A DNA stretch of 64,000 bases from Volvariella volvacea V23 (Eukaryota > Basidiomycota > Agaricomycetes > Agaricales > Pluteaceae), in contig KB722736.1 of NCBI GenBank assembly GCA_000349905.1, positions 2,678,754-2,742,753 of the forward strand, read 5' to 3'. This document shows, piece by piece, positions 25,142 to 36,700 of the stretch (position 1 is its first letter; each line of letters opens with the position of its first letter). Position numbers and translations under genes: made by a program. The notes beneath the pieces were generated by a model, which saw only the letters and a program-made list of their open reading frames with translations, ran no database searches and was not told where the DNA came from.

Positions 25142-26323
25142 ATGGGTGACCGTGACCACACCGACGAATATGCTATCTTCGCAAGAAATCTGACCTACTC
25201 CCACAATGCTTCACTGGGCAATGCTCCTGCCCTAGTTGATATAAATCTGGCTTTACCCAGAGGCTCTAGGACTCTTTTAGTAGGAGCCAACGGAGGTTGG
25301 CTCTTCAAACCAAAATTTCACCGATCATACCTTTCTGATCCCCAAGGTAGCTGGAAAATCCACTCTACTACAGATATTGGCCGGGAAAAGACTCGTTAGC
25401 GTATCTGGTGCAGATATCAGAATCAAAGGGCGGGACGTGTTCCGGGATTCTCCTCCCGGTGTGACCTTCCTGGGGACGGAATGGTATGTAGTTTGTCGCT
25501 TTTGTAGCATTATTTAACGCGGTTTGCAGGGCGATGAATCCAGTAGTGCGCGGGGACATTGTAGTCTCTCATTTCTTAGATTCTGTGGGTGGCTATAGGC
25601 ATAAGGAAAGGAGAGATCGTCTCTTGGACCTTCTCGACATAGATCTCGACTGGCACATGCATACAATTTCGGACGGGGAGCGGCGAAGAGTCCAGCTTTG
25701 CTTTGGGCTCATGGTGCCGTGGGACATCCTCCTGCTAGACGAGGTAACTCCTCGTCACTGCCTAATTGAACGCGAACCTCCAACACTTTGCGCCAGGTCA
25801 CAGTTGATCTGGATGTTCTCGTGCGGGACGATCTGTTAAAGTTCTTGAAATCGGATAGCGAGGCTCGAGGTGCAACTATACTCTGTACGTCGCATTATCC
25901 CTTTGCGATTCTATAGTGATGACAACCGATCTCAGATGCAACCCATATCTTTGACGGCCTGAACGATTTCCCGACGCACATCGCGCACATGCGCTTTGGT
26001 GGTTTTGTAACACCTCCCACACCATGGCCGGATGCCGCGTCGCGATTAGGACTTCCACCAAGCCCGAGAACCCTCTATGATATCGCATTGCACTGGCTGA
26101 AGGAGGATCGGGAATATCGACGAAAGCTCGAACGGGAAGGACGAAAGCTTCGCGGAGCCCGCCGCGATGAAGTGAGGGCTGAATTCTTTCCTCATTTTAG
26201 GCTAATCCATTTAGCAGGTAGTACCAACAGACTCTGAGACCTTCTACAAAAAGTGAGTGATGATGATGATTCAATTTTGGGGATCTGGCTTACGCATCCG
26301 ACAGGTACGATTATACACACTAA
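25142..26323 (+). CDS. CAF16: Caf16-type soluble ABC ATPase
   Basis: A non-transporter ABC protein; yeast Caf16 associates with the CCR4-NOT complex. Walker A is assembled across the first intron (25293-25344) as [16 protein letters not shown]. The family-specific signature [15 protein letters not shown] lies at 25665-25709. Walker [10 protein letters not shown] is at 25724-25750, after which an intron leads to [15 protein letters not shown]. No transmembrane segments are present. The last two exons give [17 protein letters not shown], with TAA at 26321-26323. The open frame extends upstream to an ATG at 25010. The ATG at 25142 was preferred because the conserved part begins soon after, but the longer form (44 extra residues) cannot be excluded. 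It diverges from the Opy2 gene across 260 bp. Confidence 0.9.
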
Positions 26324-26514
26324 CTGGTGGTTATTGCCTCTCAACAGGCAAGTAGTCTCCACTACAGCGCGATGGCCGTCTTAGCTAAAGTACATATCGT
26401 TTGATGTATGATTACATGCATGATCGTGCAAGAACGGGATGTGATAGTAAATAAGATACAGCTGAGCAAGGTAGTCGTATTCATGGTCGTGAGCAGGCAA
26501 TAAACTCGCCCAGG

Positions 26515-29500
26515 TCAATAGAACCTGAACATAATTAGTGGTGACCTCTCTATCCATTAAAAACAAACTTACTTCTTGTTGATTTGGAAGATGAAGGATT
26601 CCAGTCTAACTTTCAGCATCCCATTCAAGAGTGTTATGGAGGATTGGTTCTCGAATTTAGCCTGTAGCAAATCTTCCATACGAACAACACCTTGAGCGAG
26701 GCGTGTAGCTACGCCCGGTAACGTGGACTCTAGCGTCAATTGGAATACGCCTGGCTCGTCTGAGGCGATGGTGATAGAGAACTTGTCGAACTGACGTGGT
26801 GAGTATCGATCAATTGCTAGCAAAATACCCCTCTCGTAGAATTTCTTTGCACTGTATGAGAAGGAACCATATTCTGGCATAGCTTGACCAGACTTCTGGA
26901 GGTTAAGTTGATGGAAAAATTGCCGGCCAAAAGGCATAACGAATCTCCTTTTTCTGGTACAGAAGTAAGCATCACAGAATATGTTAGGCCAGCTATATTG
27001 TACTTACGTTCTTCCAACTTCCTGCACCTTATCCGTCACTGCTTTGACGTGGTCGTTATAGATGTCTATTTGTTCTTCATAGTACTTCTTTCTTTCTGCA
27101 AGCCGCTGTAGTGCCTCTCGCATACTTGCCATCTCCTGCTGACGCTGCAAGCGCTTTCTGTGCTTGCTTCGGACATCGCTCGCGATGGCATTAAGAATCC
27201 CCTGGAACCCATCGTCTCGCGAGATTTTCCCGCGCTTCTCGAGCTCTAAGAGGCATTCGAGTGCTTTGGCTTTGACTGCTGCATACGTCCATCTAGTCGC
27301 ATGATCAGGATCATGATCGAAGTATGTGAACACGGTACTTACTCCCTGATATCTTCCAGACGATACGCCGACTCGGCAGCCATAGCGGAGGCTTGGCGTG
27401 CAGGATGCTGTCGCAGCTGCTCATTCTCCATTTCTGCGTCCAAAATCTCGCACCAGGTATTTTCGTCCTCCTCAGTGGGGTGTCGGGTCAATGACTCGAG
27501 GAGGTCTTTGCCAGGTTGTACTCGTAAGATAGCCAAGACGGTTCTTTTGGCTTGAACCCATAATGTCTTTTCCTCAGCGTGTGGATCTGTTTCTAGTGTT
27601 GGAATAGTCTAAAAATGTCATCGACAACCGCACCTTGCACATGGGCGAAACGATTTGTGAGTTCCAACGTAATTGCAGCGTCGCGTGCATTCCGTAATTC
27701 GTCATTACCAGAGTGGAACTGAGGAACACCGTCCAACTCTCCGAGTATTATATTAAGCTCATCCCGTGTATCAGGGGCCTGTTGAAAGTAAGCACAGTGG
27801 TGTGTCCGATTGAAGTTGACTGACCAGAGTATCTTGATGCTGGATTAACAGTCCGTGTATGGTATAAACTTCGTTTGGGGAAATATAAATCGGTTTCGGT
27901 TGTACTGTGACATCCAAAAACTCGTGCGCATGAAAATGGGTTTCGGCATCTGGGATGTCGACCACTGCATATCATAAGCACATCACGTCAATAGGGATGT
28001 GGTGTGTTGTGCGGCTTACCTTCATTGAACCATGCCAGCATCTTCTGGATTCCTTCTCGAACAAAGAAATTGATAGGAACGTAAACTGCATCCTCATCAT
28101 CATCGAACTCGAACCCCTTCGTGATTTGTGTGAGTACGTGGGCAACCTGGGCAAGATTCTTTTGAGCTAGCTTATTACGATTGTCTATCGACATGTCAAA
28201 CATGGCTGGTGCCCTAAGGAATGTGAGTTAGCTAGCGTAGATATAGGCAAAAAGACCTACATAATTGCTGGGTTAATGCAGTGGTCGTACAAGAAACGGC
28301 CGACACAAGCCATGCAAGCTTCGCTTGACGCCTCTGGGAATCGGTTCTACAAGGGACTTAGTAAACACTCGCAATGAATTATGTTACAAGATACCTGAAA
28401 GTACAATAGCATTTCACGAGCTAAATATCGAATGCTGTATGGCATTGCCCTCGTTGATGCCCGTATAGCAGTCATGAACTTTTCCGTCCAATGCTGCAGA
28501 TCTTGGAGATCTACCATAACCTGTATGAATATAGGCAAGGAGGGGCGGGCAGATATACTCACGCCGAATGTAAGCATCCTTGATGATGGGATCCTCTAAA
28601 GCTACTTTATAAGGTAGCTGCTTTGGCTTGGAACTCTCTTGCCCTGCCCGTGTCTCTTCAAGATCGATTCGTGCGTGGTGAATCTGTAGTTGTATAGTTG
28701 AGTATGGCGGGTAACGTTGCCATAAAATCTTTGCACGTACCACTGATGGGTTGACCTCCAAATCTAGATCTGCAGTAACGAATAGCTCGCGTATGGTTTC
28801 CTGAAGCGTCTCCCGGACATAGGTAGTCTGCTTTGAGCGTATATATTGCACAGCAATGTTGAGGTACATGGGGTGCCCATGAATCACTTCACTTGGATAA
28901 GCTGCGGCGCGCATTTCCTCTCGAATAGATGACTAGACATACATTAGACTCAAGTACCCAGCTACCTGAAGCATGACTTACTTGGAAGAGCTTCAAAAGG
29001 AGGTATTCTTCCCTGCGGTCTTGACCGTAGCCAAAGAGCGTCAAAACGACTCGCTCTATGAAACGTCGACTGCTTTCAGGAGCTGTTTCGGAGGATAGCA
29101 GAGTAAACAAGTGACAGAGATAATCGGGCCTAGTTTGCAAAAGGTAGAAGAGCTGTTGATACAACTCTAATTTCTTCCGTGACTCAGAGTCCAAGCTACC
29201 TGAAAATGGGTCCCCATGTGCAGCCAACAATCGCATTCGCGATGCTTGAGCAGCTGCGCCATCGCCACTCCTCCGAGCTCTGATCATGTCGAAAGTCTTA
29301 ACGTTCTGTACCATTAAGGCAATCTTAATCTCAAGGTTGCTGATATCATTTTCGAGGGCTTGGGTCTCTCTGATACTCTCTACGACTTGCTTGCGAAGTC
29401 TCTCTACGGTCAGCTCCTCTTGAAAATCAGCCTCTGAATCGTCCAACAGGTGAACGAAGTTCTTGATGGTGCTGACGGATACGTTATTACCCATAGTTAG

Positions 29501-30757
29501 CTGACGATATTGCTCGCGTGTCTCCTTCCCTCGGAGGAGCGACTGTATTTGGATAACCTTTTTAAGGTTAGCGCGGATATAGCTGAGTTTGGCCCTGAAG
29601 GATCTCCGAACAAGCACTCCACGAAGCATGGCCTGAAGGAACGTCGCTGCCCCCTGGTTCGATCGCAGATGATCCCGCCAAGCGCAATATTCTAAACGCA
29701 CCAAAAAACCCCGTGACATAGCTTGTAAGCCGACTACATCCGGATCCACAAATTCAAACATTCGATTGAGTTCGCGATGGCGGTTGCGCACGAGGGCCGC
29801 ACGAGCCAAGGACTGGAAAATGCCAACCGAAGCCACGATTTTCACCTCCGTCAAAGCCTTTTGCATGCTTTGGTGTTGTTGTTGGGCCAGTTTAGCGCGG
29901 GCTTGTGATTGAAACCCTATAACAAGAGGTGTGACTGATCGCAGCCCACGAATCAACGCCAGAAGGCGTTTGCGTGCGAGATAGGTGCGCACGGCAGCTT
30001 GAATCCGTATAAGTACATGCGTGACATCCTCCAGCTTTGCTATCTGAGTCCGTACCCGTCGACGCATGATGACTGCACGACACTGGGATTGCAACGTGAT
30101 AAACGTTGTTGCACGACGAGATAATGCATGCTTCTTCTTCGCATAGAACCGTCGTGCAAGCACTCCACGGCAATGCGCTTGCAAGGCGGTGACAGAGAAA
30201 AGGGTTATTGGTTGGCTAAATGTCTTTGCAAGTTCCTTGTGCGTGGTACGAGTCTTTCGGGCACGGGCAATGGATTGGAGCTTTGTGATTGAAAGTTGAG
30301 TTGTCCGTAATGCACTTTTGAGTTTATGATACCGCCTGCGCTGCAGAATTCCTCGAATCTGTGCTTGGAGATGGACCACGGAGGGGGTAGAGGAGTGAAT
30401 CTCCCAGAGGTACTGCTTCCACTTTCTGCGGAGAAGTAGACCGCGGGCAGTTGCCTGTAAAGCGACTGCCCAAGGAAGGAGATCGTACTGCGTTTTGCGA
30501 AGTTCCATCAAATGTTTTCGGAAGATTGCCCCTCTGGACTGTGCCTGCATCTTGGTGATGGATCGCTTTAATAGTTGTATCCGGCTCCTATGGGTAATTA
30601 CGGCCTTGCGGGCAAGGAACCCACGAGCTTGTGCTTGCAGGGCGATAATAGATGGTTCACATTCAAGAAGTAAGCGAGTCTGGCCTGCAATGAGAGTATG
30701 TCAACTTAATCGGAGCACGGTAAACAAATCGGACCCTACGTTCTTCCTCAGTTTCAA

Positions 30758-30795
<38 letters not shown>

Positions 30796-32797
30796 ACTTC
30801 TGGCTCGTTAATCTCTTTAGCAAGTTCCTGTCCGACATTGCCAAAGTTCGGCATCGGGACATTCGCCTCCTTCAGGCCCTTCTGCGCCGTCAAAAGTTGG
30901 TCATCTGAGAAGTGCAGCTGCCCAATGAGGTTCCCAATGCGTTCAGCTACTCCACGGCGAGCAAGTAAATGACTAATGGAGGTGTCAAGGAACTTACAGC
31001 AACAGGTAAAATATGCATGACTACCTTAGTGCATGGATGCAATAGATCACTTTGGGCATATTCTTCTTGTTATATAAGTCAGTCAACTCAAATATGAAGC
31101 CCTGACGCAAACTTGGCATCAGTCTACGGCCTACATAAATTCACACTGAGCGCACCTCTGGCAACCCGACTTCCCGAACATAAGTGAAGAAGACGTTGAT
31201 ATTATCGGAATGTCTGTACGTCAACTTTGGGGCCTAGGGGCAAGGTGATTGACGTTAAACTAGGAAGAACGGATTTACGCACCTCATAAATCCTGGGTAC
31301 AGCAGCTTCCCCTTTAAACACTCTCACTAGCTTGGCTAAAACGACGCCATTCCTGAGACCCTCTTCCATCTCTACTACACCGAATCCCAACTCTTCGCCT
31401 AAGCAACCTTCAATCCATTGTTGAGCTTCACCAACGTGGCAAAGGTATTCATATGCCTGCAGAAGGTGCCGTTGAACATCAACCCATAACCCACGCGAAT
31501 ACCTCGACCCAGGGAGCGGGGAAGCGGTTAGAGGAGAGGGGGGTGGGCTAAATGCTTTGAGTCGCAAGCGCCCAGGGACACCAGCAACGTCGTCGATGGA
31601 GGAGGGTAGCGGTATGTCCACCTTGCTTGGGGTCAGCTGCACGGAATTCGATAATTCGCGGTGGACATGATTATCCTGAGAGTGAGATATCCGCGGGCTT
31701 TCGGGGGTATCAAGCTGAACCTCGTCGCTCGCGTCACCACTTGCAATACGAGGGAGATGGCGCCCCAGCCGTCGTCCTCCCGCACTTAAATCTGTTCCAT
31801 ACGTGCCTGCCTTCCGTGAATTGAGGTAAGAGCTTCGGTAAACTGGGGGGCTCATGGCTGAGTTTGAAGGAGGCGGACTAGGAGAATTAAATGGGCTGGA
31901 ACTTCTGTTGAAACTTTCCATCGAAGCATTCCTAGTATGGGAGGGAAGGTCGGGAAGCGGCTTCTCCGGCGAAATACTCCTAGAAGCTCCATACATAGAC
32001 AGTGGGCGTTGTCGGGCGAAGATGGAAGGCGCCTTGACGGTATCGCGGCGGAGGGGGCTTGGTGTGGGTAACTCACGATTTGCAGCCCAACTGGGTGCTG
32101 ATGATTCAAGGGTATTTGCCCGTCGAGCACGTGTCAGTGGTGATGGTGATGGTGAAAGCGTCGATGCAGTCATTCGATGCGATTTAGTTGGAGTATCTTG
32201 CGTATCTATAGCATCGTCACTTGTAGCAAGGTAGCTAGTATTGGATGGAAGGTGTATGCGTTGGGAAGGGGTGGTGGGTGAGATGGGAACAGCCTCGACT
32301 GAGATACCGGTGTTGTTTGGAGATAAAGGAGAGGCGATAATCGGGGCAGGGAGGGTATTTCGCTTCAAGTAAGATGGGGTCCTTTCTTCAGTTCCGTTGG
32401 TGTGAGAAGGCGGAGTCATGGGGCGTTCGAAGGACGGAACCGGATTATCAACCAGTTGAAAGGATCTTCGATGAGCCGCTGCATCCTTCAATTCGCCACT
32501 AGGTATGCGTTGACTCTCAGCTCTATCCGTGACGGCATCCCACCGCTTGTTGCCTGTGCCCAAACTTTGCACGGCTCTGTGGGAGGGCGCCCATCGTCTT
32601 GTACTAATCGAACCAGTCGACGAACCCGTTGGATTGGTGAGAATCCCTATACCAGATTGTGAATTGTTTCGTGCAAGAGATGCTCCTCCACCTCTCGAAG
32701 CCGTGCGTTCCAGCAATCTGGTCTGATAGGCGAACGTCCCGGATGACACTTTGGGACTCGACGGCGCGTTGGAGGACAGCGAATTTGAGCGTTCCAT
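26515..32797 (-). CDS. IQGAP-family cytokinesis scaffold (Rng2/Iqg1)
   Basis: IQGAPs organise the actomyosin contractile ring and bind calmodulin-like light chains. A Ser/Pro-rich disordered N-terminal region (~420 residues from MERSNSLSSNAPS) precedes a calponin-homology domain near 31250-31500 (GLWVDVQRHLLQAYEYLCHV, QQWIEGCLGEEL, LRNGVVLAKLVRVFKGE). An EP-rich linker leads to thirteen IQ motifs, from ALQAQARGFLARKAV (about 30640) to QIQSLLRGKETREQY (about 29540). A coiled coil follows. The Ras-GAP-related GRD comes next (QTRPDYLCHLFTLLSSE, FIERVVLTLFGYGQDRREEY, about 29000-29150). The RasGAP_C domain ends the protein. The final intron joins FQINKK to FY and TGA at 26515-26517, as expected for this C-terminus. 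The predicted protein is about 1,750 residues. The ATG at 32797 is the first in the CH-containing frame. Confidence 0.95.
30760..30806. repeat. Pro-Glu-coding short tandem repeat in the IQGAP gene
   Basis: Alternating ggctct/ggttct hexamers on the plus strand. On the minus strand they encode a run of Pro-Glu dipeptides (consecutive EPs) just upstream of the first IQ motif. This probably acts as an extended acidic spacer; its length may vary between strains. Confidence 0.85.
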
Positions 32798-33683
32798 TGA
32801 TTCTAAGTCATAAGAGTCGTGAGATGGTGTATGAAATGATATGGTATGCCAGTGAAGCTGAGCATGCCATGGCACGCCAAATCCCCCCGACAATCACAAG
32901 CAAACAATTATCTTATATGGTACATGCTACAGCACAAGAGGCACACAGAAATACAGTATGCAATTTGCCATGCAATTTGCCACAACAATCCAACATGGAA
33001 GCCAATGACTCGTCATTTTCTCATTACCTCCGTTACTCCTCCTCTTCCTCGATCTATCCTCTCATCCTACATTATTTGTGAAATCTAGCAACAATCCTCC
33101 ATGGCCAACTAACTCCGTCTTGCTCCAGCCACTCCCTTCCAACATGATGACCTTAGTCTTCAGTGACCCGCACTCTCTTTCTGTCAGGATTAGCCAAGAA
33201 GAAATCATTGATCAGCTCAAGGACCCTATCATTGCAAAGAAACTCCTTTATTCACCCATTATGGAAAATGGAATAGTTAAATATTGTCCACTTATGCTTA
33301 TTGTTGGGGTTAGTGATACAATTTATTAATAAATCTACAAATAAGTTTCATAAGAGATACTTTGGTAAATAAATAAATCTCTTCCTGTAAATACCGCAAA
33401 AGAATGCCAGAAAGGAATGGCTACATCTTTTCATTTTGGTAAAGCAACAATGAAAATAAAATTGTAAACATAAACCTGGTTTTAATACAGCATTGTAGGC
33501 CTACAGCACCAGCAGGGCAGGACACACTGAGGGTCAGGTATGGTCATTCTAGTGAATAAGCCCACACTCTGTTCTGGTAACTATAAGGCTACAGGATGAG
33601 GTGGAGGTCAAAGACTAAGAGAAACTACATGACATGACTGGAAGGCATGATGAGGTCATCCTTACAAGCATGCCCGATACAGG
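32798..33683. other. Intergenic stretch with an AT-rich core and a 12-bp palindrome
   Basis: This 886 bp gap lies between the IQGAP start codon and the stop of the acyl-CoA ligase gene, so it holds the IQGAP promoter and the ligase 3' UTR. From about 33200 to 33480 the sequence turns markedly AT-rich, with short TTTATTAATAAAT-type runs unlike its surroundings. A plus-strand open frame at 33144-33329 has no recognisable domain. A perfect palindrome TGTAGGCCTACA lies at 33494-33505. I see no terminal inverted repeats, target duplication or transposase frame that would prove a mobile element. Confidence 0.5.
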
Positions 33684-36424
33684 CTACAGCTTTGCCCTTG
33701 ATCCGAGCCCATCTTTTCTTTTAGTCCACTCCTCCTGGACAATCTTGCGTAATTTGGACTTGAGAACTTTTCCAGCTGGGTTATGCTCTGATGCAGTGCC
33801 CAATTAACGTCACCTTTGGTATACTGACACAGGAGAAACATCCACCTAGTGGCTCGCCTCGAATGAGGATCAGTACAGGCACAGCGAATTTCGGAAGGCT
33901 GGATGAGGTCCATAAGTAACGGTCAGTGAACTTGCTGGCAGTATCATACCTTTTGCGAGCCACATCTAGCAGTGCTGCCTCGGTGATGGTTGCTTGAAAA
34001 TCAGGTTTAATAAAGACGACAGCAGCCGGTAACTCTCCAAGACGTTCATCGGGTATTCCAATTGCGGCTGCCTCCATCACTCCATCCACAGTATACAAGG
34101 CATTCTCGATTGTAACAGAGTCCTAGGTGTTGTTAGTCGATACTTTGTAAATGTGACTATTTACTCATACAATATTTTCTCCCCCACGAATGATTACGTC
34201 CTTCACTATGCCAATGTAAGATCTCGGATAACTAATAGATGTAAGCACCTACGCCGGTCGAGTATATAGAGGAAACCTTCCTCGTCGAGATATCCCAGGT
34301 CTCCTGATTTAAACCAGCCATCTTGGGTTAATACCTGCAATAATGAATCCTCCGCCAATCTTTTCAGAGAAGTGACACACTTTATTAGTCGCCACTTGGA
34401 TTTTTTTAATCAAAAAAGTGCTCTGAGAAGATACAAGAACATACCCGGGTCATTCCAGTATTCTTTCATTATGTTGGGCCCTCGGATCCAAACCTCTCCA
34501 GGGATGCGAGGTGGAACGGACAAGCCTGTTTGAACGTCCATGATAATCACATCGTTTATGGGGGTTGGCAAACCACTGAATATCGTAAGATAACCTTTCA
34601 GTACCTTTTACAGCATGCCGTACCAGCATTTTGGACGGTGGATATAGTCTTCTCCAGCGACACAGACCGCAAGGCTATTCGTTTCGGTTAACCCATAGCC
34701 TTGACCCCTGTAGATGCGAACAGAACAATTGGTCAAGGGCTATTCATTTTGCTGATGACTAAGTACTGACAACAACGTGCTTGGGAACGTCGCCACTGCA
34801 CGCTTTACAAGACTGTCGGGTGCGGGGGCACCTCCGAAGGAGAGCATCTCTAGCTTGCCGTCTCCAAGGGAGCTTTCAATTAAGTCCAAGGCCATGGAAG
34901 GCACACTACGGTTATCCTGGTAAGAATGGATTGTTTGCCTACGTGGGAAATGAACGTACCCGCCAGAAGCTGCAATATTCTCAGTTTTAATGAGCCTACG
35001 GACAGTTGAGGATGCGCGATTCGGTTGAAGAAATACTATGGCCCATACCTAACGGCTATATTGGTGGGACATGACGTTAGTGCCCATAAGAGAGCTTGGA
35101 TGGGCTTACCTTCATCAACTGACCAGCGTTTCATGAGGACGATTTTTTGCCCAAGTAGCGAAGCAGACATCTAGAATAATTGCTCAAAGTCTGATTGGCA
35201 TTTGGACATAGCGCATCGTACCGCCAGACTGGTGAGACCAGTGACGTGAAAGAAAGGAACACCAATGAGCTGTCCACGTTGAGGCCCAGTGGCTGGAGTA
35301 GCAAGCCCTTCCCCACGACGCAACAAGGCCCTTTGAGGGGCAACCGAGAGCTACGCAGCGTTTAATCACGAATTAAACCCTAAAGACAACGACCGCCCAC
35401 ATTGATGATATTCGTGAGGTACATCCGTTGGGTGCTCAAGACCCCCTTGGGCATGCCCGTCGTTCCTGGATTGCCGAGAGCGCGTTTGAGTTCACAATAT
35501 TGAGAGTTGACGCTTGCCAGGGACAAACCTGAGGTGAAAAAGATTGTTGCATTGTCTTCTGGCTGGATATCGATGTCACCGAGTTGTGGGTTTTGCCACG
35601 CGGGTGCATTCAGTTCGGTAACCCAGGATTTCATGCCCTTCCAGGTTCCCTTTCCCTGATGGGGCTTGAACACTAGGTATCCCTTGATGGCGTGAAGATG
35701 TGCAAATGATTGACCACTCTCCTCAAGCACAGAGGCTCTCTCAGGATCGAGAAGAACGAGCTTACACCCTGTATGTGCAATACAATGATGAAGGGCCGGT
35801 AACGGTAGCCATCTACACACTGCATAAGGGGAGAGAGTGGACGGGAGAAGAGGAAAGCCCACGCATTGATTAGAACAGATACTGCGCCGATCATATCTAT
35901 TACCCCCAAACCCAGTAAGGTAGTGCTAAACAAATAAGGTTGTGGCACTCACGACAAGCCCAGAACGCAGTGAGGTATTCGGGATAATTCCTGGAACAAA
36001 TTGCTACCCTGTCGCCTAGCCGCCCTGTCAAGGGTATACTCCACACCAACAACGTTACACGCACCTTTCTGGATCCCATACGCATCACGGAACATGCAAG
36101 CGGCACGCAACGAATCATGGTAGAGTTGCTGGAAGGTGACTCGCTCCTCGTCGAGAACGACATAGGTTTTGTCGGCATACTGCCTGGCGACGATGGTCCA
36201 AAACTCTCTGAGAGATGGCCAGAGATGTTTGTAGACCCTCTGGATCCTGCCAGCAACCAGACGGGTTTCGAGTTCGTAGGGCGTGCCGGGTGCGCAGAGG
36301 ATGTTGTTGGCTGGAGAGAGGTGAGTTGGGGATGCGGGGCAAAGAAGCGGACGGAGACGGGCCTTGGAGGAGCGAGCGCTTGGGGGACCAGGTCATGGTG
36401 GACGAGGAGGGTGGGAGGGGGCAT
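33684..36424 (-). CDS. AMP-binding acyl-CoA ligase (ANL superfamily)
   Basis: An acyl-activating enzyme: the acid is adenylated and then transferred to CoA. The P-loop [16 protein letters not shown] is split by an intron near 35470-35530. Other signatures are [11 protein letters not shown] (about 34700), [15 protein letters not shown] (about 34470), [12 protein letters not shown] (about 34290), [13 protein letters not shown] (about 34180) and the C-terminal catalytic-lysine segment [13 protein letters not shown] (about 33760). At least a dozen short introns splice in frame, ending at TAG 33684-33686. The first ~35 residues ([15 protein letters not shown]...) lie in a different frame from the next conserved block ([17 protein letters not shown]). 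The break is at about 36311-36325 and no plausible intron bridges it, so a 1-nt deletion or a sequence error is inferred. Substrate cannot be read from the sequence. No peroxisomal SKL is present at the end (it finishes RAKL). Confidence 0.85.
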
Positions 36425-36700
36425 GTATTGTATATTATTTATAGGCTGGGGATGGAAAGACCGGCAAAGGGGCGGAGAGTAGCCGGAGGGTGGGCGGGAT
36501 GGCGTCCTAAAGGAGATGGGCACAAAAGGACACCGAAGGACTATCCCGACTTGTCGGGCAGCATGTCAGTCGCAGAGATGTCCAGATTGCCTGCGTGATC
36601 GATGCCGTAATCATGTCCGTATTTGGCAACCAGCCCGGGGTGTAAATTGAGGTCGCACGACACGAAAGAGCCTGCCCCAGCGACTTTCGGAGCGGCCAAC

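Noticed and set aside
33144..33329. Short plus-strand frame in the AT-rich gap
   Set aside because: No domain or homologue recognised, low complexity, and no introns or expression clues.
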